From: Roridomyces roridus
Taxonomy: Eukaryota; Basidiomycota; Agaricomycetes; Agaricales; Mycenaceae
Assembly: GCA_029378245.1 (NCBI GenBank)
Contig: JARKIF010000003.1
Coordinates: forward strand, 1,612,001 to 1,676,000
DNA length: 64,000 nucleotides
Direction: 5' to 3'
The notes under the pieces were generated by a model that was not told the origin of the DNA, did not search any database, and saw only the letters and a program-made list of their open reading frames with translations. The stretch's first letter is position 1. The number at the start of each line of letters is the position of its first letter. Below, in pieces: positions 37,139 to 50,900 of this stretch. Both the position numbers and the translations under genes were made by a program.

Positions 37139-37967
37139 CTACGCCCGGGCGGCCTCGATCCGCTTGCGGGCCACCTGTCGCCGGTTGAGGCCAGTGAGGG
37201 AGACGGAGGCTGAAATGTCATTGAGACTTCAGATATCAGGATATTTGAGTGAAGAAATCACCTTTGTCGGTGGCCTTCTCCACTTCTACTTCACTGGCGG
37301 CCAGAATGATTTCGACGTGTGTGGGGTGTCCCTGGTAAGGGTTGATGCGACCGTGGGCACGGTACGTGCGGCGACGCGTTTTCTGTATCCGGTCAGTGTG
37401 GATTACAAAGTTGAGGATGAAAACGCACGGGGGCTTGCTGAACAACGATGTTCTTGATGACGAGGTCCTCCAGCTCAATGTTTTTAGCATCAGCGTTGGA
37501 CTCGGCGTTTTTCAGCAGACGGAGCATGAATTTGACGGATTTTTCGGGCCAGCGACCCTGGGTCGTCTTGAACTCCTTCGCCTGGCTAGCACGTCCGACA
37601 CCACCAGAGAACCGCCGGAAAGGGATGATCTGCTTGTGCTCCTTGACGTTGGAGAGGTAGGTGTAGGCTTTGGTGAGCTTCAGGCCTGTGCACTCGGTTA
37701 GCAATTATACAATTATGGATTGGCAAGATGAATATGAGACGAACCAGTGAGAGCTGCGGCGACCTCACGCATGTTCTTGAAGTGGGTGCGGAGGTACTCG
37801 CCCCGAGCGCGCGAGGCTGCATCAAGTCAATAATTTTGCACAGGCGAGGATTTGAGGCAGAAATTCACTCGTCTCGGGGTTTGTGGCATGGGCGGCACCG
37901 GCGTAACGAACTGTACGGGCAGCATGTCAGTGTTGGGAGCGGGGAGCGTCGAGGAGCACGCACCCAT
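37139..37967 (-). CDS. RPL17: Cytosolic 60S ribosomal protein uL22
   Basis: Lines the nascent-peptide tunnel. Six exons: 37967-37964 (ATG plus one base), 37910-37869, 37816-37745, 37685-37429, 37382-37262, 37209-37139; 188 residues (yeast 184). Nearly the whole chain matches the family: [81 protein letters not shown] 4-nt first coding exon and an intron at the start codon are typical of highly expressed ribosomal genes. Its divergent partner is RICTOR, 300 bp away. Confidence 0.95.
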
Positions 37968-38267
37968 CGTTGGTCTTGAGGTCTTGAGGTAAGCGGAGGA
38001 GCGATTTTGAGTGCTATGCAGTACCAAGCGAAACCAATCAAAGGCATCGTGGTAAGCACTATGACATTAGTGCTAGTGCTAACTTGGTGCTTAACCGTAC
38101 CCGAAGACTTGCATTAACCATTTTAATAGTTTATTCGTAACACGACGTCGCGCGCCCATAGTTGTTGTGCACCACGACGACCAGATCGTCCTCCACGGCG
38201 GTGAACCAACCGAATCGGCTGACGGCCACGTGACACTACAGCCAACGCTTGAGCAGGTCTTCGCGTT

Positions 38268-41200
38268 ATGCCCTCGTATCTCGCACCATCCTCCGGCTCC
38301 TCCTACACCATCGTCAATAATTCTCCAACTGACCACCCCGATGACTCTGTCGACACCGATCAGCGATCTCCCGCCGAGCAGGTCCGCTTCTCCTCCCTGT
38401 AGCTGGATCTCTGTCTTATCCCTGTCAGCTCGTCGACCTCAATGAAATGCTGCTGGTTCAAAACAGAATCAAGGAGGGCGCCCGGAACTTTCTCAACATT
38501 CCCAATGTTGCAGTGCGTCGTGTGCCCCACTCCTCTCACCATCATTGACACCTGGCCAAGGATGACCTCCGGGAAAAGGTCGTGGAGGAGCTCAATATGG
38601 CTCAGAGCAAGATCGACGCCATTAACAAGCGCATCGAAATACGTCCGCAGTCTGTCATTCATCTTTTGCCCTGCTTAAATATCTGCAGAGACCAAGGCCA
38701 AGACCCCCAGCGTTTCGGGATCGACACGCCGCAGGTTTGTAGCCAACCAGTCCGCCAAACCGAAAGAGGATACGGACGAGAAGAGTGCGTTGGTGAACGA
38801 CTACTAGTTGCTGTTTTGTCCAACCCATTCTAGGTGGAGACGACTTTCGCACCGCACTGTCCAATGCTTCATCTTGTATCGCATCTCTGGCCGCCCTTTC
38901 TCGTCCAAATCCCTCCTCCCCCTCCTCCCCGGCTCCAGTGTTCCCCAGTCCCGCGGACACCGATCGCCAACGCGTCGAGTTGATGACTAAACTCGTCGCG
39001 ATTATTCAACGGAATATGCGGGTTCGGTATGAGGTTAATCTCCCGGATGTCATGCGAGCGTGCGTTCTCGTCTCCACTTGCACTCACCTGCTTATGCCGC
39101 GCCAGAGTCATCCCAGCCTTGGCCGACAAAGCCTCTCAGAAATGTCGGGCCACCGCATATCGTTTAATACGGCATATGCTCATCGACGCCGACTCCATAA
39201 AGCGGATCGGGGAACAGACGCTGGATTGGTACATTATCAGATCACTGACTCGAGACAACAAGTTCGTCATGGAGAAGGAGCAAGTTATCAAACTCATTCG
39301 CACCGTGGTGGAAGTCGGCACAGTACGAAATGACTCTGGCGGGTCCACTGGCTCCAGAAAGGTGCCTCTCTCGGGTGCTGTGATGCGTGCCTTTGTCGCC
39401 GTGGCGGAGCACACGGAGGATCCCTTCCGGTCTATTTGTATACAGACGTTGGCTGAGATACGTGAGTCGCAGTTAATTCAGATCTTGCATTCATTCAACG
39501 GGTTTAGTGGTGATTGACACTGACCTGGTGGCGCGAACGGGCGGTATACGATTTCTGCTCCACGCGCTCGGTGAAGGGCCGCTTGAGATTGCACCCTTGT
39601 TGGCTTCGGCGTTCTTGCATATCGTCGATTCACCGAGAACACGGGGGTACCTGCAAGTCGGTGCGGATCTCGAGATGGCGTTTTCGGCCGTAACGGACGC
39701 GTATGGCAAGGGACCTGATCATGCTGACCGGATGAGAGGTTGTACAAAGGTTATCCAGCTGATGTTACGCTCTTGGAGTGGTGAGTTTTGGAGCACTCAA
39801 TGGAGTTTTGATTGAGGATTTCCAGGCTTGATGTATTTCTGCATGGATAATATGCGAGCGATACGGTCTTTGATCGACACGCTCCGCATCCCTTCGTTGG
39901 ACACAAGGGTGTGTTTCTTCTCTTCTTCTCTTCTTTCGCTCAGTAATTCCAGGAAATAATATTGGACATGTTCTTCGATCTTCTGAACATCAAGACCCCG
40001 GAATGGTATAAGACCTTCCTCGACGGTCGACGCCTGACGAGTATGTATTTTAATCTATCATCACAACCCTTTGCGAATCATTTCCAGTGTATCGCAAAAC
40101 GCGGGGACCGAACGAACCAAGGCCTCCAAGCGAGCAGCATCCTGAGCGTGCGCATCAGAAACTCAAGCTTACGGATCAGTACATCGCGCTGATGGTGATG
40201 GTATTTACCAACGCCGGTCTACTTGATGTACCTCTCCTTCGGGTATCCTGCAAGTTTGGTCTAAATTTTCCACAGGCTCTGACGGGTATGCTGGAGGAGT
40301 CGACCTCCGGCTCGAATCTTTCGCGCAAGGCGACGCTACTTATGGCGGAGGTGCTGCAGATGGCAAACAGGGTTTTGCCGTTGAGTGTGGCTTCTCAGAT
40401 TCAGGTGAGTGTAAGTTCTTTGATGACTCGGTTCACGTGCTTATATCGTAGACTATTCCGAGGATTTTTTCCATGGCGTCTAATTACACTGACGGAGAGC
40501 ATCGTATTGTGGGCACTACGGCCATGTCGGCTATTGACAGCTTTAACCGCAACCACACCCGGTTGGAGCCGAATACATTGAAGGGGTCTCGTCCTAGGTT
40601 TCTATCTCAAAGCTGTTACTTTTGCGTGTCAACTGATCTGGGTATAGAGCCAACTCGGCGGAAGACGCGATCCGGCGTGGACAGCGGCAGGTGGAACAGG
40701 TCAAGCTGAAAATGAGCATGCAGATGGACGACAAGACGTTCCAAGCCTCGCTACTTGAGACGCAGGTGATAGTCACCAAGGACTATAACGTGTGGAAGTT
40801 CGACTTGTTACAAGAGCTCATTGAAGGGCCGTTGCTGAATCCCAAGAGGCTGGAGGAAGCTATCAAAGTGTCGAGGTTCATGCGCCGGCTGATGGTCTTT
40901 TTCCATCCGTTTGGAAGCGGGATGAGGTTTTGTGAATTGCCAAAGACCAAGGTGTGTTGTTTGCGCGTGTTTACGGGAGATTCTGAGTATTTGTTCAGGC
41001 GAATCACCGATGGCTGAAGCTGGGGTGCTCTTTGTTGACGACCCTCACGGCTAGTCCTGATGGTGTGCGGTATCTGTCCACGGAGGATCCCTTTTTGCCG
41101 CAGATTATGAAGTGTTTTGCACAGCTTGATCCCGTGCGTTTTTTTCCGACATTTGTGCAGCATTCCTGACTTATCTCTCAAGTCAAATGCTGCGCTCGAC

Positions 41201-43304
41201 TCTGATCCTTTGTTCTCCAAGAAACGGGTTGCTGACCGGATGACTTATGGGTATCTCGTTATGCTTGGGACGCTCAGCAAGACAAAGGAGGGCATTGAGT
41301 ATGTATGCACGATGTGCTGTCCCCTCAGAACTGACATGAACTTTGAAGACTTTTACAAAAGTTCAAAATCTTCACTGCGTTTTATCATCTGTCCGAGCTA
41401 AAAAACCGGGAGGATTTGGTCAGGGAAATCATCGAGAACCTCGACTATAATATGTATGCAGCTTTTCATTCTGGCGAACGTCTACTCAACTTGGCGTAGT
41501 GATGGGCATTCCCGGATCGTCTTGTCCAAGACACTGACGTCCAGTTTCGCTGTATGTCGTTTCTAGGATTACCGGACTCGAGGCTCACGCTTGCTAGCAT
41601 ATTCGGCTCTTTGCGACCCGCCATTTAGGCGATATGATTCGTTCATCTCCTACCGCCAACGCATGGACTCTACGGCTTCTTCTTACTCAGTTGTATGATC
41701 CCGAACCCCACGTCTGCGAGTTGGCGGTGACGTATCTGCGGGATGTGTGCGAGTCGAAGGATATTCTCCAATTGGTTGTTGAGATGCAGCCGACGATGGA
41801 TCACCTTGGGGAGATTGGACATCCGCTCCTTTTGAAGTAATAGTTTGCTTCCAAAGTCTGATGGCTCCTCACTGAATATTTTACAGATTTATATCCACTC
41901 CTGTTGGCTTCCGGTATCTCTACGACGTTGGATACGTTTCACGAGAGATGGATATCTGGTTCCATGTCGGTTTACATTTGCGCTTGACGCCATCTGTGCT
42001 AAATGTTGGGACAGGAACGCAATATCTACTATGTCGTCCAAGTCGAGGTTTTCCTCGCCAAGGTTTTCAGTAACCTAGGCATACCAGACGGTGATGACAA
42101 CCTGTGCGTCTCTATCTTGACATACGGGTTTTTTGACTGATAATCCACCAGTGCATTCGAAGGAACTGTTCCCCCACATTTCTACGGAGAAATGGCCAAA
42201 ACGGATCTCGGATGTCAAATCTTGCAGGAGAAGGGCCATTTCGCTGAGTTTGCCGAGTTTATACGGCGCCACAGCGACGAAAATGAAGATCCCGAGCTCA
42301 TTCTCAAGTTGAAGAGCATTTTATGGGTCGTAGTATGTACTTGTTTACACTGATGCTCCCCTTACTGATCAATTCCAGGGCAATATCGGCGCAACTGAGG
42401 GTGGTCTTCCTTTCTTGGAAGAGGAAGAAATCATTCCGACTGTGCTGGATATTGCGCAGAACTCGCAGATACCTTCCGTTCGCGGGTATGTCTCGAGTAT
42501 TCTCCATGAACTTTTAATTGACTGTACTTCAGCACGTGCTTCTTTGTACTTGGTCTCATATCTTCCACCTCTCAGGGTGCGGAGATTCTGGATGACTACC
42601 ACTGGGAGGCTACCCTTTCTCCACTGGGCTTACCAACGGGCCTTTGCGTGCCTGTCGACTTGGACGTGTTCATATCTGTTCGTTACTTTTGTTCGTGTTA
42701 TTGGCCAGGTCTAAAAGATGCGCGTCAGCTTCCACCTTGGACGCAAAGACTTCCTGATAAATCTGAATCGAGGTTAATGCCTCCGACGTCCCAGACGGAA
42801 CTGGATGTCATTACTGCCATCCACAACCTTGCCAACACAGTTATTGCCAATGCTGCTTCTCGTTCACTGGCAAGGTGGGCATTTTGTATTTGACCTATAC
42901 GCCGACTAAATCACTGCAGAATGAAATCCAGGCCAGAGTTCAAGTCCATCTTTGCATCACCGACCATGTTCTTCCGAGCTCTTCACACCGTGTCCACGCA
43001 GAGGTACAGATTGCCTGTGCGTCGATACATTCTGGACCTCTTCACCATCGAACTGGACGCCGATGTCGTTGCTGCAATATCGGAGGCTGCGAAAAGTCTC
43101 AAAGCTCATCCTTCGTTCAAACCATCCAGGGAATCCAACCGTGTCAGTATGTTTGGCCCCCTTGGAAGACCGAGACGGTCATCAGAAAGCGATGATGACG
43201 AGGGCGAGTTGGATGCTGACGATGAGCCTCCAAATCCTCCGGTTGGCGAGCAGCCAGTTATAAGCCTACGGCCAGTCACCCGTACCGTTGGTTTTGATGT
43301 TTGA
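38268..43304 (+). CDS. AVO3: TORC2 subunit RICTOR/AVO3 (pianissimo family)
   Basis: Scaffold of TOR complex 2, which controls AGC kinases, actin and membrane stress. I read 24 exons starting 38268, 38429, 38561, 38689, 38834, 39106, 39508, 39826, 39953, 40088, 40276, 40452, 40648, 40999, 41183, 41349, 41500, 41598, 41887, 42015, 42152, 42379, 42533 and 42920; 1316 residues. Conserved blocks are CIQTLAEILVIDTDLVARTG, AFLHIVDSPRTRGYL, MDNMRAIRSLIDTLRIPSLD, DMFFDLLNIKTPEWYKTFLD, YLSTEDPFLPQIMKCFAQLD, ANAWTLRLLLTQLYDPEP, TVPPHFYGEMAKTDLGCQIL, TEGGLPFLEEEEIIPTVLDI and ILDDYHWEATLSPLGLPTGL. A short coiled coil (EKVVEELNMAQSKIDAINKR) lies near the N-terminus. The first two junctions are the least certain. 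A stop in frame precedes the ATG. Confidence 0.93.
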
Positions 43305-43527
43305 TTTTGCTGTGTTTTTGGGCTTGAGCCCTATACGCTGTACGCTGTATCCTATGTACTACTCACGGACTCGGACTACTTTATTATATTATACCACATG
43401 TGTATTCTACATTTCTTCACTGTTGTCATTTGGAGCGTTTTGATTCGTCAAATCTTGCGAGAAATTACAGTGACTGCATACAGTATCCGAAAACATAAAT
43501 CCAGAGTCCAACTTGAATGATCTAACT

Positions 43528-45949
43528 CTAAGCGTCCTTCGTTATCCTCGATATCTCTTGCATTCCCTCGTCGTGATCCCAAAACCCGTCAAGTCCCTCG
43601 ACAGGGTCCGTCGCTGCAGGTTTTTCCACCACCACATCCTCACCCTCGACGCTACGCCCGTTGACGCCAACGTCAAGGGCCACCGAGCCAACAACGTCCG
43701 TCAAGAACCGAGCTTTGACAGCGCGTTCATCTTGCTCCCGTTCGCGCACCTCTCCACTTGCATACCAAAGTGCCTTCTCCATCACGTGACGCACAATCGC
43801 ACGCAATGCAATATATCCATGCGATGCAGCGAGTGCAATGAGCAATGCCCTCCCCAGTAGCTCGCGCGTTGCCGCACCACCGTCGACCTCGGCTGCTCCT
43901 GGGCCTGTTCCGACACCCGCAGCGGACATGATATGCTGGTGCACCTTATCAAGTGGCGATGCAGAGGGTGAGTTGCAGTAATTTTGAGCGCGCGGGCAAA
44001 AGAGGTACACCAGTGCAGAGTTGGTGAGCGCTGCGAGCCACGTGAGGAAGGAGAGCGCGTCAAGCCAAGGACCAATCGTGTCTGTGCGTATAGGGATCGG
44101 CCGACGATTGTGTACAGTGATCTTGAACGCGTCCGAGCGAAGCTCGAAAAAGTTGTTGATGAGGGCCATAGCTGAGCTAGGAGTCAGTAAATATTTCGAA
44201 GGGATTCATATCAAGTGTACCTGGTGCAAGCGGCCAAATGGTAGACCAGAGGGCAACATATCCAAATTGGGTGACCATCTCGCTGTAGTCTTGGAAAGTG
44301 TCGTACTCGGGAAGGTTGACCTGAGACCCTCAGTTGACTTGAAGATTCAAAGGTTGATCACTTGCCTGTCGGCGTACATCCTCGAGGAATTCCCGCTCTT
44401 TCGCACCGCCCTTTTCTTTCTCATCCTCAAAAACTACTCGCTTCTTGCCCTTGCCGTTCCCATTACTCCGTTTGGCCCGAATCGCCTCAACCCCACGTAG
44501 GACGTACGGGAGCCCGACCTCAACAAACGTGTTGACGACCTGATTGGTTACGGTGTACGCAAACATCTGATCTTCAAGGCGGCCTGCGTTGAGTTTTTGC
44601 CCAGCGACACTGGTATCCAAGTTCCACATGCTCTGCGTCGGCACAGTACCGTTGATCTTGGAGTCTCCCGTGATATCCCCGACTACGGCGCCGCGGAAGA
44701 GCAGAACCTGAACAGCGCGCATGATGCCCTCGCCAAAGGGTACATAGACAAACGCGCTGAGGGCCAGACCCATGTATGCGACAAGCGCACTAAGTGCGAA
44801 CGTCTTGAGAGTGAGAGATGCCGCATGTGACGACTGGTGCGCGTGGTTCTCCCATGCCGTGAATCTGGCTGCGACGCTGTGGTACACAGCCAGCAGCCTG
44901 GGGACGAGAGCCACAAAAAGAACCGTGGGGCTGAAGGAAATGAATTGATGCCCTGGCCCTGTGTAGAGTTGCGTGACGAATGCCTCGAACGCGAAGATGC
45001 CCGTCAAGATGGAGACGAGGACAGCCCCAAAAAGTGCGAGAACTGGCAGACTCGCGATCTGTCGCAATTCCCTCCTCCACCAGGGGAATCCTTCGATATA
45101 CTGAGCCCGACGGCGCTCAACACGAGCGGAACCTCGGGTCCCGAAGCGCAGCGAAAGGATACGCTCCCGAATACGCCACCATTCAACGTACACCACGGAC
45201 CACAGCAGAATCAGTATAGAGTATATCGGCGAGTAGGGGCTGCCAAAGAGATAGAAGAGTACACCGAGAACAGCTGGGAAAAGGAGGGCCTAACAGTTGT
45301 GAGTAAAGAATTGAACGCTTCTGAATAATATTACCTGCGAATAAGAGTGCAAAAAAGAAAAGTACATTGCTACAGCGTCACCAAAGTTTTCTCTGAGGCG
45401 TTCCTGCTTGACTGAGACGAAACGGCTCGTGGTCCACGCATGTATCCAGCGCTCATTGAATTCGCGGTCATGGAGCGCCATGATAGACTCTACGAGATCA
45501 TATTCGGGAGAATCAGGGGAGATTCCCAGCCCGCCGTCAGAAGGCATGGATGTGACGAAACCATGGACAAGACGAATGCGGTCTGCAGGCGAGAGCAGTG
45601 GCTGCAGGTCTTCCTCTCCCTTCAACGGCGTGGTAGGCAGGCCAGAGAGAAAGTCGGAATGGCTGCAGGAGTTCAAGTGAACGAAATAGTTGGATAATGA
45701 CGCAGCTCACCGTTCGCGCTTTATTAGTGCCTTGACTTTTGCCGTAGGACACGAGACAAACACGAGAAGGTGCCCAAGTGATTCTCCTCGCCTTCCAACT
45801 GCCTTGAGACCTGCGTCGGACAGAGTCTTGATGAGTCGAGAATACTGTTCTTCAGCTTTACGCGCGTCGTTCAGCGCCTCCTGTTTCCGGACACTGGCTT
45901 TGCGGGACGCGCGAAAGGCGACGACTAGATCGACCTCGGGAAGAGGCAT
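43528..45949 (-). CDS. IST2: Anoctamin/TMEM16 family protein (IST2-like)
   Basis: Multi-pass membrane protein; fungal members tether cortical ER to the plasma membrane or scramble lipids. Five exons: 45949-45711, 45662-45335, 45289-44366, 44320-44221, 44171-43528; 744 residues. The N-terminal cytosolic part (FLSGLPTTPL, ADRIRLVHGFVTSMP) is followed by membrane segments such as LLFPAVLGVLFYLFG, LPVLALFGAVLVSILTGIFA and FALSALVAYMGLALSAFVYV. The anoctamin signature LPEYDTFQDYSEMVTQFGYV and PAMALINNFFELRSDAFKIT is complete. Intron 3 has a GC donor with a perfect CAG/GCAAGT context; using the next GT would break this motif. The ATG at 45949 follows TTGCCA and is the first usable start. Confidence 0.9.
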
Positions 45950-46159
45950 TGGCAAGAGGCAAGGGAGATGGCTCCAATGAAGGCAGGATGATGTATTGGG
46001 CTGCCACTGACGCGTGGGCGGGTTTTCCCTTTTGGGCGTCTCTTTGATCGAGCTCTGCCTCTACGTCAGATGTGGCCTCAACTGAGCCTCGCTCAAAAGG
46101 CTCTACTCGTGCTGCTAGTACTACAATGGGTTCAATTGTCGCATTATCCTCCCGCACTT

Positions 46160-46827
46160 TCAATTTCTCTTGCTTTTATAACTTGGTGGCGGCCTGGACG
46201 TATACCAACTGGCATCCCGCAACTTGTTCTGCATCTCAAGTTCATGGATCCGTGCCCGCAGCCTCGCAACCAATTCCGACTCGGCGTGCCCACTGCTATC
46301 TGCTTCAGCTTCCGGCTTTAATCTTGCCTCTCCTGTCGAATCTGCAAGACTGACGACCGTCAGTCTGTTGCCTCCCACCCAAAGCCCGCCTTGCATTCTT
46401 GTGTCATTGGGAGCGATCGGCGTGGGGGGTATGCTCGGAAACTGGGTGTGCAGGAGAGGCGTTGGTGGGTTGATAGCGACTTGGACGAATTCATCTGAGA
46501 TCGAAGAATCCGGTGTTGCAGGCAGCTGCTTGCTCTCCGTGTCGTCGAAGATTTCAATCGACTGTTCTCGGCTGCTAGATGTGTCCTGCTTCTCGGGAAG
46601 GGGAAACTTTGTCCAGCTACGGTCGCTGCTACTTCGCCGCCGAGCGAGCAGGACTGCGACGACTGCGATTTCGGCAACGAAGCAGACGGCAATGACTGTA
46701 GCGGCAATGATCACAGTTTGGACGATCCTATATTTTTTCAACGGTGTAAAAGGAGTGCTAGATGGAGCACGCACCTTTCTTTATTCGCGCAGGTCCCCCC
46801 TGTCCCAGAGAATGAAATGCTTGCCAT
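46160..46827 (-). CDS. Single-pass membrane protein, function unknown
   Basis: Two exons, 46827-46775 and 46727-46160, give 206 residues. The first 18 residues read MASISFSGTGGTCANKER. A single hydrophobic segment follows (IVQTVIIAATVIAVCFVAEI then AVVAVLLARRR), with a positively charged flank, so it is probably anchored with the long C-terminal tail in the cytosol. The tail is Ser/Thr/Pro-rich and contains a short coiled-coil-like helix (ELVARLRARIHELEMQNKLR) and PPPSYKSK, a PPxY motif that the WW domains of RSP5-type ligases could bind (inference). An in-frame ATG at 46774 exists, but the GTGCGT donor at 46774 makes the spliced start more likely. It is divergent from NDUFS4. Confidence 0.7.
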
Positions 46828-47003
46828 GAAATAACAGTGCGACCAGCACAACGGGGAGGAAGAAATAACGGTAATCGACTGAGATGAAAGGGCTAAATAC
46901 CATGTCCCAAGACATTGGTAGCAGTGCCTCGAGAAGATAGAATGGCAGATATTTCCTTTTTGAGATGCCGGAGTAGATTGATTGTTCTTGCTTCACTACC
47001 ACC

Positions 47004-47716
47004 ATGATGCTCGCTCGCAGGCAGCTAGTCCCTCTAGTTCGCCGAGTCGCACCCTCTATTTCGAGTCGTTCCATCGCATCCGATGCTGTTTCCCCGGCTC
47101 AGTCTGTCGCTGCTACCACACCGACGGATGTTGTTCCCGTCGCGGTTACCGAGCTCTTGACCGCGGAGGTTATCAGCGGTGCTCCCTGTGCGCAGTGGCC
47201 CTTTATTCGTCGTGTTCTTGGCCTTACCTGTCCGTCAGCTGAGCTGCGTCATCGCGCCGTCCGTGTCTATCAGCCGACACGAAACACCATGCAGAGCGGC
47301 GGAGCAAAGGGTGAACGGTGGAGAATTGACTTTGATATCCTTCAAGGCGGAGGTCGCTGGGAGAATCCGCTCATGGGCTACGCTAGCTCGTGCGTATGAT
47401 GCTTGTTCATTCATGGTCTGTGTGCTGATCCACCCAGTGCCGACTATATGCAGGGAGCCCGTGTCACCTTCAAGTCCCAAGAGGATGCCATTAACTTTGC
47501 GAAGCAACAGGGTGAGCAAACCTGTAATCTGAGTGTTTCGAACCCTCATAACTTTTGTAGGATGGGACTACTACGTGTCGGTTACTCGCATTGTACGCTT
47601 GCCCCGCTCACCGTCTTGTCAGACAACAACCCACGGTCAAGAGGATACCACCCAAGAACTACAGCGACAATTACCTCTATCGCCCCAACAAACTCCGTAT
47701 CTGCAAGACCAAATAA
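47004..47716 (+). CDS. Complex I accessory subunit NDUFS4 (18/21 kDa)
   Basis: NADH:ubiquinone oxidoreductase subunit of the matrix arm. Five exons, 47004-47187, 47239-47389, 47438-47511, 47561-47576 (16 nt) and 47623-47716, give 172 residues. An Arg/Ser-rich presequence (MMLARRQLVPLVRRVAPSIS) targets mitochondria. The ETC_C1_NDUFA4 core is plain: LRHRAVRVYQPTRNTMQSGG, RWENPLMGYASSADYMQGAR, KSQEDAINFAKQQGWDYYV, and the end KRIPPKNYSDNYLYRPNKLR. The second ATG codon gives an equal start. All junctions are supported by this block pattern. Confidence 0.93.
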
Positions 47717-47981
47717 GCAATGGTCAGGAGTCCTTGGGTTGTTGCATCGTAGAATACGAATATTCTCGCCCACTGTATTCCGAACTATCCTATATTTTTT
47801 TCAAGCGAGCGAGGACTGTCAATGTGAGGAGCCTACATGACGCGCGATCACTCTCCCAATTTGGTTCGCTTCTTTGCGCACGAACCCACTCCTCCGAGCC
47901 GCTCGAGGAGTCGCCTCGGCATATATGATCCCTTGCCCCGCCTTCTCAGTCTCACCATCGTAACCCCACTTCCTCGCTAGC

Positions 47982-50900
47982 ATGGCCGACGTGGAGACCA
48001 GACCCTTTTCTCGAGACTACAGGTGGGGCTTGTGACCAATCTCGGTGGGATGGACACTGACCAAACTGCCCAGTGGCCTGGTGAATCAGACCGTCATTGG
48101 TCTGGTCATCGCTGTGCTCGCCATTTCGTCGCAGGAGTTGATGAAACGGACTCGCAGGGGGGCCAAAACGCACTTCTAACGCACTCGGCAGTCGCGAATG
48201 TTGGGAGTTTGGATAGTGAGCATCGTCCGCGCCTGCTGGGGTTGTCAAAGTTGATTGATTTCCCAGTTTATACCAAGCTAGATCTTGGGCAAGGTTAGCG
48301 CACTGCCTCGTTTTTATCTTTCGACTGACCCGACGGAAAGATATCCATCCCCTCCAACGCCTCGAGGATGGCCGCTCTCCTGGGTCAAGCAGGTGGTTTT
48401 CTTCCCTCAAGACAAGATGAATGAGCTGCGAGGCGTAGACGCCACTCTGTATGTTCGCTGGCTTCGCGGTTGTTGTGCGTCGTGATATTTTCTGAAATCT
48501 GTTCATGTCTGACGTGCGTGCAGTCTGGTTTGTTATACTGCATACTTGCACCACCTTCCCGATACTATTCCCCATACATGTTGAATTCTCCGACGACTCC
48601 ATTTCCAGGGCCTCCATGACGCGCGCCTCGATAACATCACTTGTAGCCACCCACCGCGGACTATCGTTGTTGTGGATTCACATCTGCCTTCTGTTCTGGA
48701 TCACTCTCTCGTGGATGGCCACTTTAATATGGATCTGCCATGGAGCCTTCCTGCTGCGAGCACAAAAGCTGGCCATCGCCGCCAAGCGGATGGCCGAATA
48801 CGATCCGTCCGACGGCACGTACTATCCTCATCCGCACCCGCAATACCCGTTCACGGATGTGCCCACTCCGGATCGGCATCATCCCAACTTTGGCCTGCGC
48901 CTCCGCACAATCATGGTGTCCAATGTCCCTCCGAGCCTGCGCAACGAAAAGGTGCTCAAAGAATACTTTGAATACTATCTCTCGCGCAAATTGGACGTTC
49001 CCTCCATGGGCCTCACTTCCGCGACCCAACCTGGGTTCATCAATAAATCCATCGCGTTCTTGTTCAACAAAGCCAAACATCTGCCCGAACTTGCCCCTGC
49101 GATCCCGCTCTCGCCTACATCCCGAGACGGCAAGGACGATGCGGCTACCGGCTCTGTCGACAATCCGGGTCCAATTCCACACATCGATCGTGTGGTTGTT
49201 GCGCGCAAGATGACAGAGCTGGCCATTCTACTGGAACGGCGGGAAAATTTTGCGCGTTTACTCGAAACTGCGCATATCAGGTTGGCTCAAAAGACGGTGC
49301 TTGCTGTTAAGGATGCTATGGCCCGCAAGGAAGCCAACAAGCCCATTGTGAGGGCTCTGTCCAAGAGGCGGAAGGCCGCCATGGCGGATGTGGAGCGAGG
49401 CACGGTTGAGGGTGAAGGGAAGAAAAAAGTCGTGGATATGACACCGGAGGAGCGGATGAACCAGCTCATCGAGGTTATTGGTCCATACGTGGACGAGTTT
49501 GGGCTAAATCGGAAAGCGCCGCGTAGGCCTGCTTTCCTCTCAAGAAGCCAGTTCAGGAAGCTTCGGACGGAGGGGTCGCAGGATTCGGACAGTGATGGAG
49601 GTCATCCTAATCCGACACCGCCACAACTGCCTACGATATGGGAAGCGCTGCACAGTCTGCCGAATGCGAGCCTGGAGCCCTTCCACCCACTGATATCACT
49701 TTCTCACGTCTTCCGGGGCAAAATCGTCCCGACTATCGACTATTACAGTGCCAAGTACAGTCTCCTCACGGCCCTCATCACGGAGAATCGCGCTAGGGCC
49801 GTTACGGATTACGATGCAGCTTCAACGGCGTTTGTCACGTTTGCGGACCCCGCGGACGCCAGGAGGGCCTGTAAATATCTCGCCGTGCATCCACTGAATC
49901 CCTTGAGTTGTTTGGTCACGATGGCTCCCGCTTACCAGGATTTGGATTGGGTCAGAGTCATGAAGTCGTCGTTTGACGGCGAGGTGGGTTGTTGCGCCTT
50001 CAACATGACTCCACTAATAAACATGTCAGTTTGTTAAAGATTGGGTCGTCAACATGGGCGTATGGTGGGTCGTTTTGGCGTTACCAAGATTGAATTCTAA
50101 TCGAATATAGGGCGTTCACTGTGTTCTGGTTATTCCCCGTCTCTCTGTTGGTCGGTCTGGTGTCGATCCAGAATATCTCTGCTTTCTTGCCGGCTCTGGT
50201 CAGCACATTCATCTCTGTTAATTCGGTTTATTCACTGGTATTTACTCAGAGCGCATACCTGGCTAGACATGCTTGGGAGGAAGACCTGATCCAGTCGTTT
50301 GTTCCTACCCTTCTAGTCTCCCTCCTGGCCTTCTCCATCCCGCCTATCCTCTTGCTCATTGCGAAAAAGGCGCACACAATAACGACGCTGTCGGCTCTGC
50401 ATGATCTCATCATGACTCGTTATTACAAGTTCCTCGTTGTTAATGTGCTTGTCTTTTTCTGCGTTGGGACGGCGGCGTTGCAATCGATTCTTGATTCGTT
50501 CAAGGTGAATCAGACGTCCAGGGTTGATATTCTGCAGATTGTGTCGCAGAGCTTCCCTACTGCTGGCCCCTTTTACGTTGGGTGGAGTAAGTTGTTTTCA
50601 ATGGTGTTGATTCGAGTTCTAATTCAGTTGCAGTGATCTTCACCACGGGCATGCACGGTGGTTTCGAGCTGGCTCTGTGTGCGTCCCTTTGATCGATACA
50701 CTGTAACTTGTACTGACGTTGACGCAGTGGGGCTCCCGCTCATCCTCTATCCGAAACTTCGCGGCCAAGTGACTCCGTAAGTTGACATTTGTTCTTATCG
50801 CAGGTCGCTAATGTTGACAAAGACGGAAACGCGCCATCGGTACCCGACCAAGGACATTCAATTTCTATTGTACGATCTTTTTATCCACGGGAATCCGGTG

